This document shows, in pieces, positions 30,874 to 38,739 of a stretch of DNA of 38,993 nt. This stretch comes from a virus: IMG/VR virus record IMGVR_UViG_3300042879_001340, positions 1-38,993 of that record; one strand, written 5' to 3'. Below the pieces are notes generated by a model, which worked only from the letters and a program-made list of their open reading frames with translations, did no database searches and was not told where the DNA came from. The translations under genes and the position numbers were made by a program. How positions within the stretch are numbered: the first letter of the stretch is position 1; the number at the start of each line of letters is the position of its first letter.

Positions 30874-32285
30874 CAGACGTTCAGCGGCTCAAGCCGCGCC
30901 TCCAGCCGCAGGAACGAAATATGCGCGTCCGAGTCGCCTCGGAACCGCTGCATGCGCAGAGATTCCATGTTGCCCTGCTGGAACCACACCAGGCGCTTCC
31001 TCGTGTCGCCCGTGGTGCCGGCACCGATGAACCGATCCTGGCTCCACGACAGGCCATCGGTGCTGTACGAGGTCGAGATGGTCGGGTTCGATCCAACAGT
31101 CACGCGCCCCGGCAGCGCCACGAGTTCCAGTTCGTGGAAGATCGCGCCCTTGGACTCGTTGTAGATGATGGGGCAGGCAAACTCCCATCGCGCCTTCTGG
31201 CCCCACTGCGTGCTTATCTTGCGGTCGAGGTAGCCCACGCGGGGCTCGCTCGGGTGGCCGACGATCCAGCGGTCGTAGCACCACACGACGTTGCGCATGG
31301 GGTACTGGGCGAAGCCCACCACGTCGCTGGTGAGCGTGAACCAGATGCGCTGGCTCAGAGCCTGGCTGGCCGTGTGGTCGTACACCAGCGTGCGGTCGGG
31401 CAGATGGACGTAGAGAAGCTGGTGCGCCCGGTCGAAGCGGGCCTCCAGCTTGACATCGGCCAGTTGCGCCTCGGTGTAGGTCTGCAGCAACAGATCAACG
31501 TCCTGCGTGGCCAGCGGCACGCTGCTGGAGTTCGCCCCCAAGTAGACGCTCGGGGCCTCGTTGCGACCGCCACCGAGGAACGCGATGCCCTCGTCCCCGA
31601 ACACGCAGCAGGAGAACGTGCCGATGGTGCCGCGCATGATCTGCGCGCCGTCGATGCGCTGGAACGGGAACAGGCTGCCGCCAATGTTGTCGAACACCTC
31701 GATGGTGTGGCGATTCAGCGCGTAGACCTCGTTGCGGGACTTGAGCAGCGCCACCACGGGGTCGGGATCGACCTCGCTGGAGCCGTACTTGAGCGGGTTG
31801 ACCTGAGTCGGGTCGCTCAGTTCGGTGACCACCAGAAACTCGCCGTCCGTGGTCATGAAGTAGCCATCCACCCACACAACATCGAGCACCGTGCCGAGAT
31901 CGGGGTCGGTGACTTGGATGAGGCCAAGGGTGGACGACCAGTAGAACAGGTTCCCGCCGCTGGCGATGGCCAGGCGGTCAAACGAGTAGTCAAACGTGAC
32001 GTAGCCCGTCCCGCCCACATCGCCCAGCACCGTGATCGTGCCGCCTGCCGCCACGGTCACGAGCTTGGTGCCCATCACCCGGTAGCAGACGCCGTTCCAC
32101 TCGATGCCGCCACGATCCGCACCCGGAGCCCCGGCCGCCAGTTCCACCACGCCATCGTGCGGGCGCAGGTACTCCTGGCTCACGCCTGAGCCCTTGGGCA
32201 CGGGCATCATGTTCACCGGGAACGACACCCGGATGTCCGGGCCGTTGTCGGTGTAGATGCCGCTGACGATGGGGATGGCGGGCAT
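30873..32285 (-). CDS. Packaged-DNA stabilisation protein, P22 gp10-like
   Basis: Closes the portal after packaging. At 470 aa it equals P22 gp10 (472 aa), and the N-terminus (PIVSGIYTDNGPDIR, then VNMMPVPKG) and repeated beta-propeller-like strands fit the family, e.g. CYRVMGTKLV near 67, FAGG-free region at VWVDGYFMTTDGEFLVV, RGTIGTFSCCVFGDEGIAFLG near 225-245 and LLYVHLPDRTLVYDH near 300. It lies next to gp4-like and tailspike genes as in P22. ATG 32285 lies 102 bp after tailspike 2, a gap that holds a gene relic. Confidence 0.9.
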   Translation of the reverse strand: MPAIPIVSGIYTDNGPDIRVSFPVNMMPVPKGSGVSQEYLRPHDGVVELAAGAPGADRGGIEWNGVCYRVMGTKLVTVAAGGTITVLGDVGGTGYVTFDYSFDRLAIASGGNLFYWSSTLGLIQVTDPDLGTVLDVVWVDGYFMTTDGEFLVVTELSDPTQVNPLKYGSSEVDPDPVVALLKSRNEVYALNRHTIEVFDNIGGSLFPFQRIDGAQIMRGTIGTFSCCVFGDEGIAFLGGGRNEAPSVYLGANSSSVPLATQDVDLLLQTYTEAQLADVKLEARFDRAHQLLYVHLPDRTLVYDHTASQALSQRIWFTLTSDVVGFAQYPMRNVVWCYDRWIVGHPSEPRVGYLDRKISTQWGQKARWEFACPIIYNESKGAIFHELELVALPGRVTVGSNPTISTSYSTDGLSWSQDRFIGAGTTGDTRKRLVWFQQGNMESLRMQRFRGDSDAHISFLRLEARLEPLNV

Positions 32286-32288
32286 GGG

Positions 32289-32318
32289 TTAGGGGAGGAG
32301 TTTGTCGCGGGGGAGCAT
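32289..32318 (-). pseudogene. Relic of the start of the 82-aa lysis-cassette gene
   Basis: A nine-codon frame MLPRDKLLP matches the first nine codons of the gene at 22180 (MIPRDKLLH) at 7 of 9 residues, and the surrounding DNA (TTGTCGCGGGGGA.CATG on the plus strand) is nearly identical. Both lie directly behind a tailspike. It looks like the leftover 5' end of a duplicated lysis gene, but the match is short. Confidence 0.45.
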
Positions 32319-32387
32319 GGTCATGGCTGGTGGATCAGTCGATGATGCGGGGGCGCTAGGCGGGGTGTCATAACCATCCACTCAATC

Positions 32388-34181
32388 TCACGCGGCAAAA
32401 TAAGTCAGTGAAAAATAGATTCTTGTCGTGGATGAGATCGCCCCCACCGCATATACAGATGTGGCGCTTACATAAACCACGCCTCCACTACTTAGGCTGA
32501 CATTGTGGCTCGTACCAGAACCGTCGATGGTTGCGGAAAACGGTAGGTTTGAACACAGCACACCTGCGGATGATGCAGAAATTGATGTGGCCCCATTCAA
32601 CTGCCCAGTGACCGTGACTTGTCGCCCGATCTTGGTGTATGTTCCAGACGATGAAAACGCGCCAGTGACTGTCAAGCCCGCACCTTGATTGGGTGTCCAA
32701 GTGCCTTCTTCGTAGTCGTCCAGCAGCTCGCTAGTCATGCCCGCTGCGTGGCTATTCGATGAGAAGTCAACGCCCTTACCAGCAGTGCCAACAACGAAGT
32801 CATCGTATGCGGTGACTTTATTAAAAAAAGACCCTTCATTAGCCACGCCCACACCGGATAAACCAAACACGAATGCGTTGGTGTATCCATTGCCGATAAA
32901 AGTGTTCTTGCCGCTAGTGGTATTCAGCAGCATCTTAGACGTGTCGTTCCATGACCCGGCAAATTGCGTATTGATGATTGAGTTTCCAGACGAAGCCCCC
33001 AACACCTTAAGGGCGTAGTTCGCAGTCAAATCACCGATACCTTGATCCAGGGTCACACCGCTGATTGTGTTCCCATAAGCGTCGAACAGAACGATTCCAG
33101 AGGTTGAGGCGCTTTGCGCGAAACCTTCAAGGTATCCACCGACGATGTTGTTGGCGCTTGAGTTGTTGTCTATCCAGATGCCGCCATAACCAACAGAGCC
33201 TCCATTGATGAATGGCGAAACGATGGTTGTGGCGTTGACCAAGTTGGTGATGAAGATTGCGTACCCTTGTGGGCCACATCGAATGTCCGGCTTACTCAGC
33301 ACGTTGTAGTAGGTTGCAAACGTAGCGCCGTTGTCGCCGTCTCCATAAATACCGTAATAAAAATTATTGACGGCCACCTCTAAGTAGGAACGGTAAAAGC
33401 CGCTTATATCAATACCGCGTGATGCCCCATTGACGATGTTGTTGGCCTGAATAATTAAAGGCCACCCGTAGATTCGCACCTCAGTCACAGTGGTGGCGCC
33501 GCTCACCAAGGAGATGGCGGCGCCTGGGGTCAGGGTATCGGTTTGCAGAACAGACCCAGCCGCGTAGATTGTCGACCGCCCGCCAGAGGGCAATCTGAAA
33601 ATGCCGGCAACCGTGCTGGTAATACGAGCGCCATCCATCTGAATGACGCAGCCATTTGGCAGAATAAGCGGGGCAGTAATCTTGAAGGCCGCGCCGGTCG
33701 ATGGCGGGAACCAAACAACTTTTCCGGTGTTTAGTGCGTTTTGAATGGCGGCTGTTGAATCTGCCACGCCCGTCGGGTCAGCGCCAAAATCCAGCACGCT
33801 CACGATGTCGCGCAGTTTTGCCTGCACCGTCCTCGGCTGCGCACCAGCGCCCGCTTGGATGAACGTCACGAGGTTGCTGTCGTACCGCTCGGTTGCGTTC
33901 AGCGACGACAGGACATCGTAGCCGTTGCGGTTGCGCACGAGGATGCTGTAGTCGGCGTTGACGTACAGCCGGCCGATGGACGACCCGTTCATCGGGTAGC
34001 CGCCTCGGGTGGTCACGGGCTGCGTGACTACTTGCGTCAGGCCCGCGTCCCAGTACGCGGTGATTGGGTTGGCAATCGGTGCCAGACCGGAAACGCCGAG
34101 CCACACCTGGCCCTGCTCCAACGGCTGTCCGTCGATGTCGGTGAACAGCGGAAACGGCGGCTGAATCGAGGTTGCGGGCAT
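32388..34181 (-). CDS. Tailspike 2 with P22-type head-binding domain
   Basis: Residues 1-110 again form a P22-type head-binding domain (SIQPPFPLFTDIDGQPLEQG, GRLYVNADYSILV), clearly homologous to tailspike 1. Around 120-145 VSVLDFGADPTGVADS begins a different beta-helix that runs to about 450. The end (SELLDDYEEGTWTPNQG, GTYTKIGRQVTVTG) is a widespread phage tail C-terminal domain, absent from tailspike 1. Coding DNA from about 32390 to 33770 is less GC-rich than the rest, as expected for a swapped receptor-binding region. It probably recognises a different surface sugar. 15 bp separate it from the next upstream gene. Confidence 0.9.
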   Translation of the reverse strand: MPATSIQPPFPLFTDIDGQPLEQGQVWLGVSGLAPIANPITAYWDAGLTQVVTQPVTTRGGYPMNGSSIGRLYVNADYSILVRNRNGYDVLSSLNATERYDSNLVTFIQAGAGAQPRTVQAKLRDIVSVLDFGADPTGVADSTAAIQNALNTGKVVWFPPSTGAAFKITAPLILPNGCVIQMDGARITSTVAGIFRLPSGGRSTIYAAGSVLQTDTLTPGAAISLVSGATTVTEVRIYGWPLIIQANNIVNGASRGIDISGFYRSYLEVAVNNFYYGIYGDGDNGATFATYYNVLSKPDIRCGPQGYAIFITNLVNATTIVSPFINGGSVGYGGIWIDNNSSANNIVGGYLEGFAQSASTSGIVLFDAYGNTISGVTLDQGIGDLTANYALKVLGASSGNSIINTQFAGSWNDTSKMLLNTTSGKNTFIGNGYTNAFVFGLSGVGVANEGSFFNKVTAYDDFVVGTAGKGVDFSSNSHAAGMTSELLDDYEEGTWTPNQGAGLTVTGAFSSSGTYTKIGRQVTVTGQLNGATSISASSAGVLCSNLPFSATIDGSGTSHNVSLSSGGVVYVSATSVYAVGAISSTTRIYFSLTYFAA

Positions 34182-34196
34182 TGTCAGATTCCTTGG

Positions 34197-34448
34197 TCAG
34201 CAGTTCCACGCTTTGAGCGCCAGCGCCTTGCGCGTCGGCCTGCCCTTCTCGTCCTTCATCGGCCCCGGCATACCGCCCATGCGGGCGCAGAAGGACTTCC
34301 GGCGAGCGGCGTCCTTCTCGTTCTTGGGGTTCGGGGCGGGCGGCTTGAGGTTCATGCCCTGCGCCTTGGCCGACGCTCGGCCCTTGGCGTTGAGGCCACC
34401 CTTCGGGTCTTTGCCCTCTTTGCGCTGCCAGGCCGGCGTCTTGGCCAT
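34197..34448 (-). CDS. Small basic phage protein, DUF6321-like
   Basis: An 83-aa Lys/Arg/Gly-rich protein, with AWQRKEGKDPKGGLNAKGRA near 6-25, NLKPPAPNPKNEKD and RRKSFCARMGGMPGPMKDEK, ending LALKAWNC. This order of motifs is familiar from a small family (I believe DUF6321) in many phages, of unknown function. ATG 34448 follows a GGGTGA site; the longer frame upstream is shadow. Possibly a head-packaged or DNA-associated protein, given its charge. Confidence 0.82.
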   Translation of the reverse strand: MAKTPAWQRKEGKDPKGGLNAKGRASAKAQGMNLKPPAPNPKNEKDAARRKSFCARMGGMPGPMKDEKGRPTRKALALKAWNC

Positions 34449-34452
34449 GCCG

Positions 34453-34908
34453 TCACCCGATCCGATACCAGGAGTTCGTGGCGGCGTACCAGCGGATGCG
34501 GAAGTTGTCCTCGGCCGCAAGCGTCACCGGATCGCCGTAGACCGCCGTCGCGCCGTTCAGGCCGAGCGCGAAGGTGGTGATCTGCTGCGTCGTGGTGATC
34601 AGCACCTCGGTTCCATCGGGCGTGGCGGTGTTCAGCGGCAGCGTGATCGTACCAGAGGCCAGCGTGCCGGCCGGCTGCAGCAGCGCCCACACCGACGCGG
34701 TTGCCGGCGTGGGAAGCGCGATGTTGAACCCGGTGGCCGGCGTGTAGAAGTTCACCGCCATCGTGGGCGAGGCGAACGACTGCTGGAAATACTGCAGCAG
34801 CGCGTTCACCGACACGCGCCGCGCGTCCCCGTTGGCGGTGTTGTAGACGGCGAACTGGTCGCCGCTCGAAAGCTGCGACAGCACCGGGAGTTGGTTGATC
34901 AGCGGCAT
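34453..34908 (-). CDS. Beta-rich virion protein of unknown function, 151 aa
   Basis: Opens MPLINQLPVLSQLSSGDQF, with DARRVSVNALLQYFQQSF near 28-45, and then beta-rich repeats (PTMAVNFYTPATGFNIALP, GTITLPLNTATPDGTEVLI) to the end FRIRWYAATNSWYRIG. Small proteins with this start occur in many podovirus tail regions. It lies between the gp4-like adaptor and the basic 83-aa gene; function unknown. ATG 34908. Confidence 0.82.
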   Translation of the reverse strand: MPLINQLPVLSQLSSGDQFAVYNTANGDARRVSVNALLQYFQQSFASPTMAVNFYTPATGFNIALPTPATASVWALLQPAGTLASGTITLPLNTATPDGTEVLITTTQQITTFALGLNGATAVYGDPVTLAAEDNFRIRWYAATNSWYRIG

Positions 34909-34917
34909 GGTGCGGCC

Positions 34918-35397
34918 TCAGTAGAGTTCGATGGGTCCGTCCGGGCCGGCCAGCACCGGATCGACCGGCCCCGGCATGAACGGCGTGTCGTAGCGCCACG
35001 GCTTCTGGCCTGCGCCCAGCGGCAGCGTGCGGGGGAACTGCTGCTCGGCCGGGAACGTGGCTCGAGCGAGCAGGGTGTCGTATCCGAGCTTGGCCGTGGT
35101 GCGCGTGTCGATCTGGACCGTCTTGCCGTACTGCGGCGCGATGCGGATGGCCAGATTCGCCACGATGGCCTCGTTGGCACTGTCGGGCACCTGTGTCTCG
35201 GTGTCGAGGTCGCTGTCCTGCGGGCTGCTCGGCAGCGGGTAGCCCAGACGGATGCCCTTGGCGTTCCAGGTCGCCATCATCGTGTCCAGTCGGCGCAGCG
35301 CAGTGTCGAGCTGCTGCGGCTGGAGGTCGAACGTATAGTTCGCCATGCCGAGTTCGGCAAAGGCTTCCTCCACGAATTGGCGCTTGGTGTAGCTCAT
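34918..35397 (-). CDS. Head-to-tail adaptor, P22 gp4-like
   Basis: A 159-aa protein comparable with P22 gp4 (166 aa), the first tail accessory factor bound to the portal. The N-terminal helices (TKRQFVEEAFAELGMA, QQLDTALRRLDTMMATWNAKG) and the following loop IRLGYPLP are the gp4 pattern; the C-terminus is Pro/Gly rich (GPVDPVLAGPDGPIELY). ATG 35397 overlaps the preceding stop (ATGA). It lies in the tail-completion part of the late operon with gp10-like. Confidence 0.9.
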   Translation of the reverse strand: MSYTKRQFVEEAFAELGMANYTFDLQPQQLDTALRRLDTMMATWNAKGIRLGYPLPSSPQDSDLDTETQVPDSANEAIVANLAIRIAPQYGKTVQIDTRTTAKLGYDTLLARATFPAEQQFPRTLPLGAGQKPWRYDTPFMPGPVDPVLAGPDGPIELY

Positions 35398-35555
35398 GCG
35401 GCGAGCAGCGCGTCGAGCGTGGCTTGGGTCGTGGCGCTGTCGGCGTCCAAGGACGCCACCAGAGCGATGTCGCCGCGATGCACCGCAGCGGCTCGCTGCG
35501 AGGCATTGAAGGCGAGCCGGTTCTGCAGGAGCAGGATCAGATCGTCGAGGCTCAT
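35394..35555 (-). CDS. Small helical protein, 53 aa, upstream of the adaptor
   Basis: Starts at ATG 35555 with AAGGA upstream and its stop overlaps the gp4-like start. Mostly two helices (LDDLILLLQNRLAFNASQRA; TTQATLDALLAA). Small two-helix proteins at this place are common in P22-like phages, but I cannot name one. Operon position and overlap support coding. Confidence 0.75.
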   Translation of the reverse strand: MSLDDLILLLQNRLAFNASQRAAAVHRGDIALVASLDADSATTQATLDALLAA

Positions 35556-35564
35556 GGCGTGTCC

Positions 35565-38024
35565 TTACTGGGCGGCGAACCCTTGGAGCGAGGCATACAC
35601 CGCCCCCGCACCCGAGGCCGTGGCGGTCTGAAGTTGCAGTGCCGTGTTGACCGAGCCGCGCAGCGGGACCGGGAACTGGATCGACCGCCCAGCAAGCAGG
35701 CCAGCAGTCGGGATGCGGGTCATCCACAGCACCTTGTGGAAGGTGGCCGTCACGCCCGTGCCAGAGATCGCCAGCGTCGAGCCGCCCCGGGTGGCCGACA
35801 GCGTGATCGTCGTGGTCGCGGGCGTGGTCAGGACGTAGTACGTCACGCCCGTCGAGATGCCCGTCACCGTCGAGGCCGTGAACACCACCGCATCACCGAC
35901 GCGCAGGTTGTGCGTGACAGAGACCGTCAGGGTGTTGGACGCGATGGTCTGCGACGAGCAGGTCAGGTCGGGCTCGCGGATGCGCAGGTCGGTGGCGTTG
36001 GTCAGCGCCTCGGAAAGCAGGTAGAGGGTCGTGACGTAGTTGCACAGCAGTGCGCCAGCCGCCTCCTTGACTTGCAGCGGGGTGTTCGTGTTGACAAGGC
36101 CGCCCACGTTGGCAGGGGTCTGCCACGTGACTTCCGGGATCGCGTACGGAGCCACCACAGCCGCTGCACCAGCCGTCATCGTCAGACGCGCCGCATCGCC
36201 GGCAATCAGCGTGGTCGGGGCCATCGCGGTACGCACTACGCCACCCACAGTCAGCGGGTTGGCGCCAGCCGCCGCGTCTTCCGCTGCGCCGCCACCAGTG
36301 ATGGCGGTGACAGTCGAAACCGTGCCCAGCGTGGCGCCGCCAGTCAGGTACACCGGAGCAGACGCCGAAATGTCGGTGATCGGTCGCTGCGCCCACTCCA
36401 CCCGCTCGCGGCCGAAGTCGAACGCCCGGATGTAGCTCACCCGCAGTTCGGTGCGCCGCACCACCGCGCCGCCGCAGTTGGTCGTGGTGAAGTCGGCCGG
36501 CAGGTTCATGCTGCCCGCGTACGGAAGCACGAGCGTCAGGGTCGTGGTGGCAGCATTGGCGATCTTCCATGCCCCGTCGATGCCGAGGGATGCCCCCGTC
36601 ACGATGTCGCGGCAGCCGATCAGGTCGTGGGTGTCGCCAATGGTCGCAGTCGGGGCGGCCCAAGTTGCCGAACCCACCAGCACCAGTTGACGGGTGCCGT
36701 CAGCCAGCGTCGAGAGCGCCGCAGACTGCACCGTCTGACCACTCGCTCCAAGCGCGGACATCAGGTTGCCGCCCTGCACGCGGGCCACGAAGCCGCCGTA
36801 GGTGGTGGCCGTGACAGCCGCGCCCCACACCACCGTGATCTGCGTGGCGTTGACCACCGACGCCACGGCAGTGGCCGTGGTGAGGTTGGCGAAGTTCGTC
36901 TGGTCCCGCGTACCGTAGGCAACGATCACATCGGCCGTGGTCAGGCCGTGTGGACGGTCGAACGTCACCGTCGCAGTCGTGGTGCCGGTCTTGACAGCCG
37001 TCACGATCTGACCAACCGGGATCGGCATGGAGTCGGCATTGCGAGCCCGCATCCGCAGCCGGTACTGCTTCGTCGGATTGGGGACCACGCTGGTGCGGAT
37101 CAGGCGGCTGGCCGAGCCCGTGAGAACGTCGATGGCCTGATCCTGTACCTGGATGCGGTCGCTCTGGATGATGAGCTTGTACTCGGTCGTCGGCGCGAAT
37201 GCGTACTGGTACGCCGAGTTGACGACCTGCACCGAGGCGGTCGTACCGATGGTCAAGCTATGGTTGCCCGCCACAGTTCCAGTCGGGTAGGCGTCGCCCG
37301 CTTCGCTGCGCGTGTAGAAGCTCGCGTTGGTGGCCGTGGCGTTTTCCATGATCATGGAGACGCCATCATTCGCTCCACCCAGGCGGGGGCGATGGAAGAC
37401 GTAGCCGCCCGTGAACGGACCAGCAGAAACAGACGGAATCGTGCCGCCAGGCCCTGCGGTGACGGTGAACTGCGTCGGGGTCGGCACCGAGGCCACCACG
37501 AGCGAGTTGTAGTTGAACCGAGAATCGCTCACGCCCGCGATGCCGATGCACTTGCCCACGCTCAGGCCGTGCGGCACGGTCGTGTTGACCGTCAGCGTCG
37601 TCGTGGCCTGCGTGACGTTCAGGATCGGGATGTTGGCGCTGCTGATGGTGGACGGGTCCGTGCTCACCAGTTCCAGCGAAAAGTCCTGCCCCAGTGTGCG
37701 CTGCGACATCGATACGCCCATCGCAATCTCGACGGGCATCGTCAGTTCGAGTTGGCCTTCGATGATCGTCTCGGTGCCCGCGAACAGCGAAGACTTGGAC
37801 AGCACCAGATAGCTCGCTGCGGCTGCGTTGCCGTCAGCGTATGCCAGGTCGCCTTGGCCGAGAATCTGCGTGTAGCGCCCGTTGGCGGGGTCATACGTCT
37901 CGAAGGCGTCTCGGGCCTTCGTGGTCACGTTGCCGGCGCTGGCGACAACCTCGGCGTAGGTGCCGTTGTTGAGGTCGATGTTGCGACGGTTGACCTGATC
38001 GCGGCTCTTGATGATGTCGGCCAT
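35565..38024 (-). CDS. Large virion protein with FCCH-like repeats, 819 aa
   Basis: A Thr/Val/Ala-rich beta protein, with no signal peptide. Three stretches share a short strand-turn pattern of the form T.THGL..GD.V: near 143-166 (TVNTTVPHGLSVGKCIGIAG), near 350-372 (ATVTFDRPHGLTTADVIVAY) and near 697-718 (NTLTVSVTHNLRVGDAVVF). Phage proteins with this repeat are often labelled E1 FCCH-like. The N-terminal part (about 1-120) is more helical. Between the 118-aa gene and the adaptor, it may be a large head- or tail-associated fibre. Repeats and size suggest structural, but its exact role is unknown. Confidence 0.85.
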   Translation of the reverse strand: MADIIKSRDQVNRRNIDLNNGTYAEVVASAGNVTTKARDAFETYDPANGRYTQILGQGDLAYADGNAAAASYLVLSKSSLFAGTETIIEGQLELTMPVEIAMGVSMSQRTLGQDFSLELVSTDPSTISSANIPILNVTQATTTLTVNTTVPHGLSVGKCIGIAGVSDSRFNYNSLVVASVPTPTQFTVTAGPGGTIPSVSAGPFTGGYVFHRPRLGGANDGVSMIMENATATNASFYTRSEAGDAYPTGTVAGNHSLTIGTTASVQVVNSAYQYAFAPTTEYKLIIQSDRIQVQDQAIDVLTGSASRLIRTSVVPNPTKQYRLRMRARNADSMPIPVGQIVTAVKTGTTTATVTFDRPHGLTTADVIVAYGTRDQTNFANLTTATAVASVVNATQITVVWGAAVTATTYGGFVARVQGGNLMSALGASGQTVQSAALSTLADGTRQLVLVGSATWAAPTATIGDTHDLIGCRDIVTGASLGIDGAWKIANAATTTLTLVLPYAGSMNLPADFTTTNCGGAVVRRTELRVSYIRAFDFGRERVEWAQRPITDISASAPVYLTGGATLGTVSTVTAITGGGAAEDAAAGANPLTVGGVVRTAMAPTTLIAGDAARLTMTAGAAAVVAPYAIPEVTWQTPANVGGLVNTNTPLQVKEAAGALLCNYVTTLYLLSEALTNATDLRIREPDLTCSSQTIASNTLTVSVTHNLRVGDAVVFTASTVTGISTGVTYYVLTTPATTTITLSATRGGSTLAISGTGVTATFHKVLWMTRIPTAGLLAGRSIQFPVPLRGSVNTALQLQTATASGAGAVYASLQGFAAQ

Positions 38025-38037
38025 GATGTGTCCTCAG

Positions 38038-38394
38038 TTACACCGGGTCTTCGTCGGCCGGTGCGGGGGCGGCCATTGCCGCGTTGATCTTCGCCAGCAG
38101 CGTCTCGTCGTTCCAGCGACGATCCACCTTGATGCCGAGCAGGTTGGCCTGCTGCAGCATCTCGGCACGAGTTGGGGGAGCGTCGTCGGCAGACTCGGGA
38201 TCGGCATCGGGCTGCACCTCGACAGCCGGCGCGTCCACGGGCTCCAGGCCAACCGCCGCGAGAAACGACTCGTGCCAGCCGTCGAGCAGCGCGGCGTCCA
38301 GTTCCTCGGGCTCCACGCCCTTGCAGTCGTAGGTCTTGCCCGGAGGCCCGAAGTGCGGGCCTGGGCTGCGGTAGACGGCGATCTTCTTGCTCAC
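38038..38394 (-). CDS. Small protein with a C-terminal HeH/LEM-like helix, 118 aa
   Basis: Starts at GTG 38394, overlapping the preceding stop (GTGA). N-terminal 50 residues (SKKIAVYRSPGPHFGPPGK) precede an acidic Pro/Ala linker (AVEVQPDADPESADDAPP) and a C-terminal helix pair TRAEMLQQANLLGIKVDRRWNDETLLAKI that resembles the HeH/LEM-type DNA-binding motif in phage proteins. Probably a head-associated regulator; exact role unknown. Confidence 0.78.
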   Translation of the reverse strand: MSKKIAVYRSPGPHFGPPGKTYDCKGVEPEELDAALLDGWHESFLAAVGLEPVDAPAVEVQPDADPESADDAPPTRAEMLQQANLLGIKVDRRWNDETLLAKINAAMAAPAPADEDPV

Positions 38395-38549
38395 TTCTTG
38401 CCCTTCTTGGCGGTCTTGGCCGACTCACGGAACGCAGCTGCGGTTGGAGCGCCCTTCGCGCCAGGCTTGCGCATCTTCTCGCCGCTGCCGGCAGCGATGC
38501 GCTCGCGCTTGGCTGCGATGTTCGCGTACAGGCCGGGAGGCGTCTTCAC
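38391..38549 (-). CDS. Small Lys/Arg-rich phage protein, 52 aa
   Basis: GTG 38549 overlaps the upstream stop. The sequence (PGLYANIAAKRERIAAGSGE, then MRKPGAKGAPTAAAFRESAK and an end KKGKK) is a familiar short phage motif of unknown function. Its charge favours DNA or RNA binding. The two neighbours are similar small charged proteins, all in one overlapping chain. Confidence 0.78.
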   Translation of the reverse strand: MKTPPGLYANIAAKRERIAAGSGEKMRKPGAKGAPTAAAFRESAKTAKKGKK

Positions 38550-38725
38550 TTCTTGCCCTTCGGTGCAGGCCCCGGACCCTTACCCGGCTTGCCGGCCTTC
38601 ATGGCCGCCGTGCGAGCGGTGTTCAGCGCGATGGCCACGGCCTGCTTCTGCGGCTTGCCGGCCTTCATCTCCTTCGACACGTTGGCCGAGATCGACTTCT
38701 GCGAGTAACCCTTCTTCAACGGCAC
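38546..38725 (-). CDS. Small basic phage protein, 59 aa
   Basis: Start GTG 38725 with GGAG upstream; it overlaps the next gene by 4 bp. The sequence PLKKGYSQKSISANVSKEMK then AGKPQKQAVAIALNTARTA and a Lys/Pro/Gly tail (GKPGKGPGPAPKGKK) is a known small phage protein type, whose function is not established. It is the first gene leftward from the circular junction in this numbering. Confidence 0.8.
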   Translation of the reverse strand: MPLKKGYSQKSISANVSKEMKAGKPQKQAVAIALNTARTAAMKAGKPGKGPGPAPKGKK

Positions 38726-38739
38726 GTCAGTCTCCAGAT

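Noticed and set aside
22177-34181. Diversity-generating retroelement acting on tailspikes
   Set aside because: No reverse transcriptase gene and no template/variable repeat pair is visible; the two spikes differ over whole domains rather than at scattered adenines.
35193-38087. Long plus-strand open frame of 964 codons
   Set aside because: Antisense to the 819-aa virion gene, Arg/His/Gly-rich without motifs, so a composition-driven shadow.
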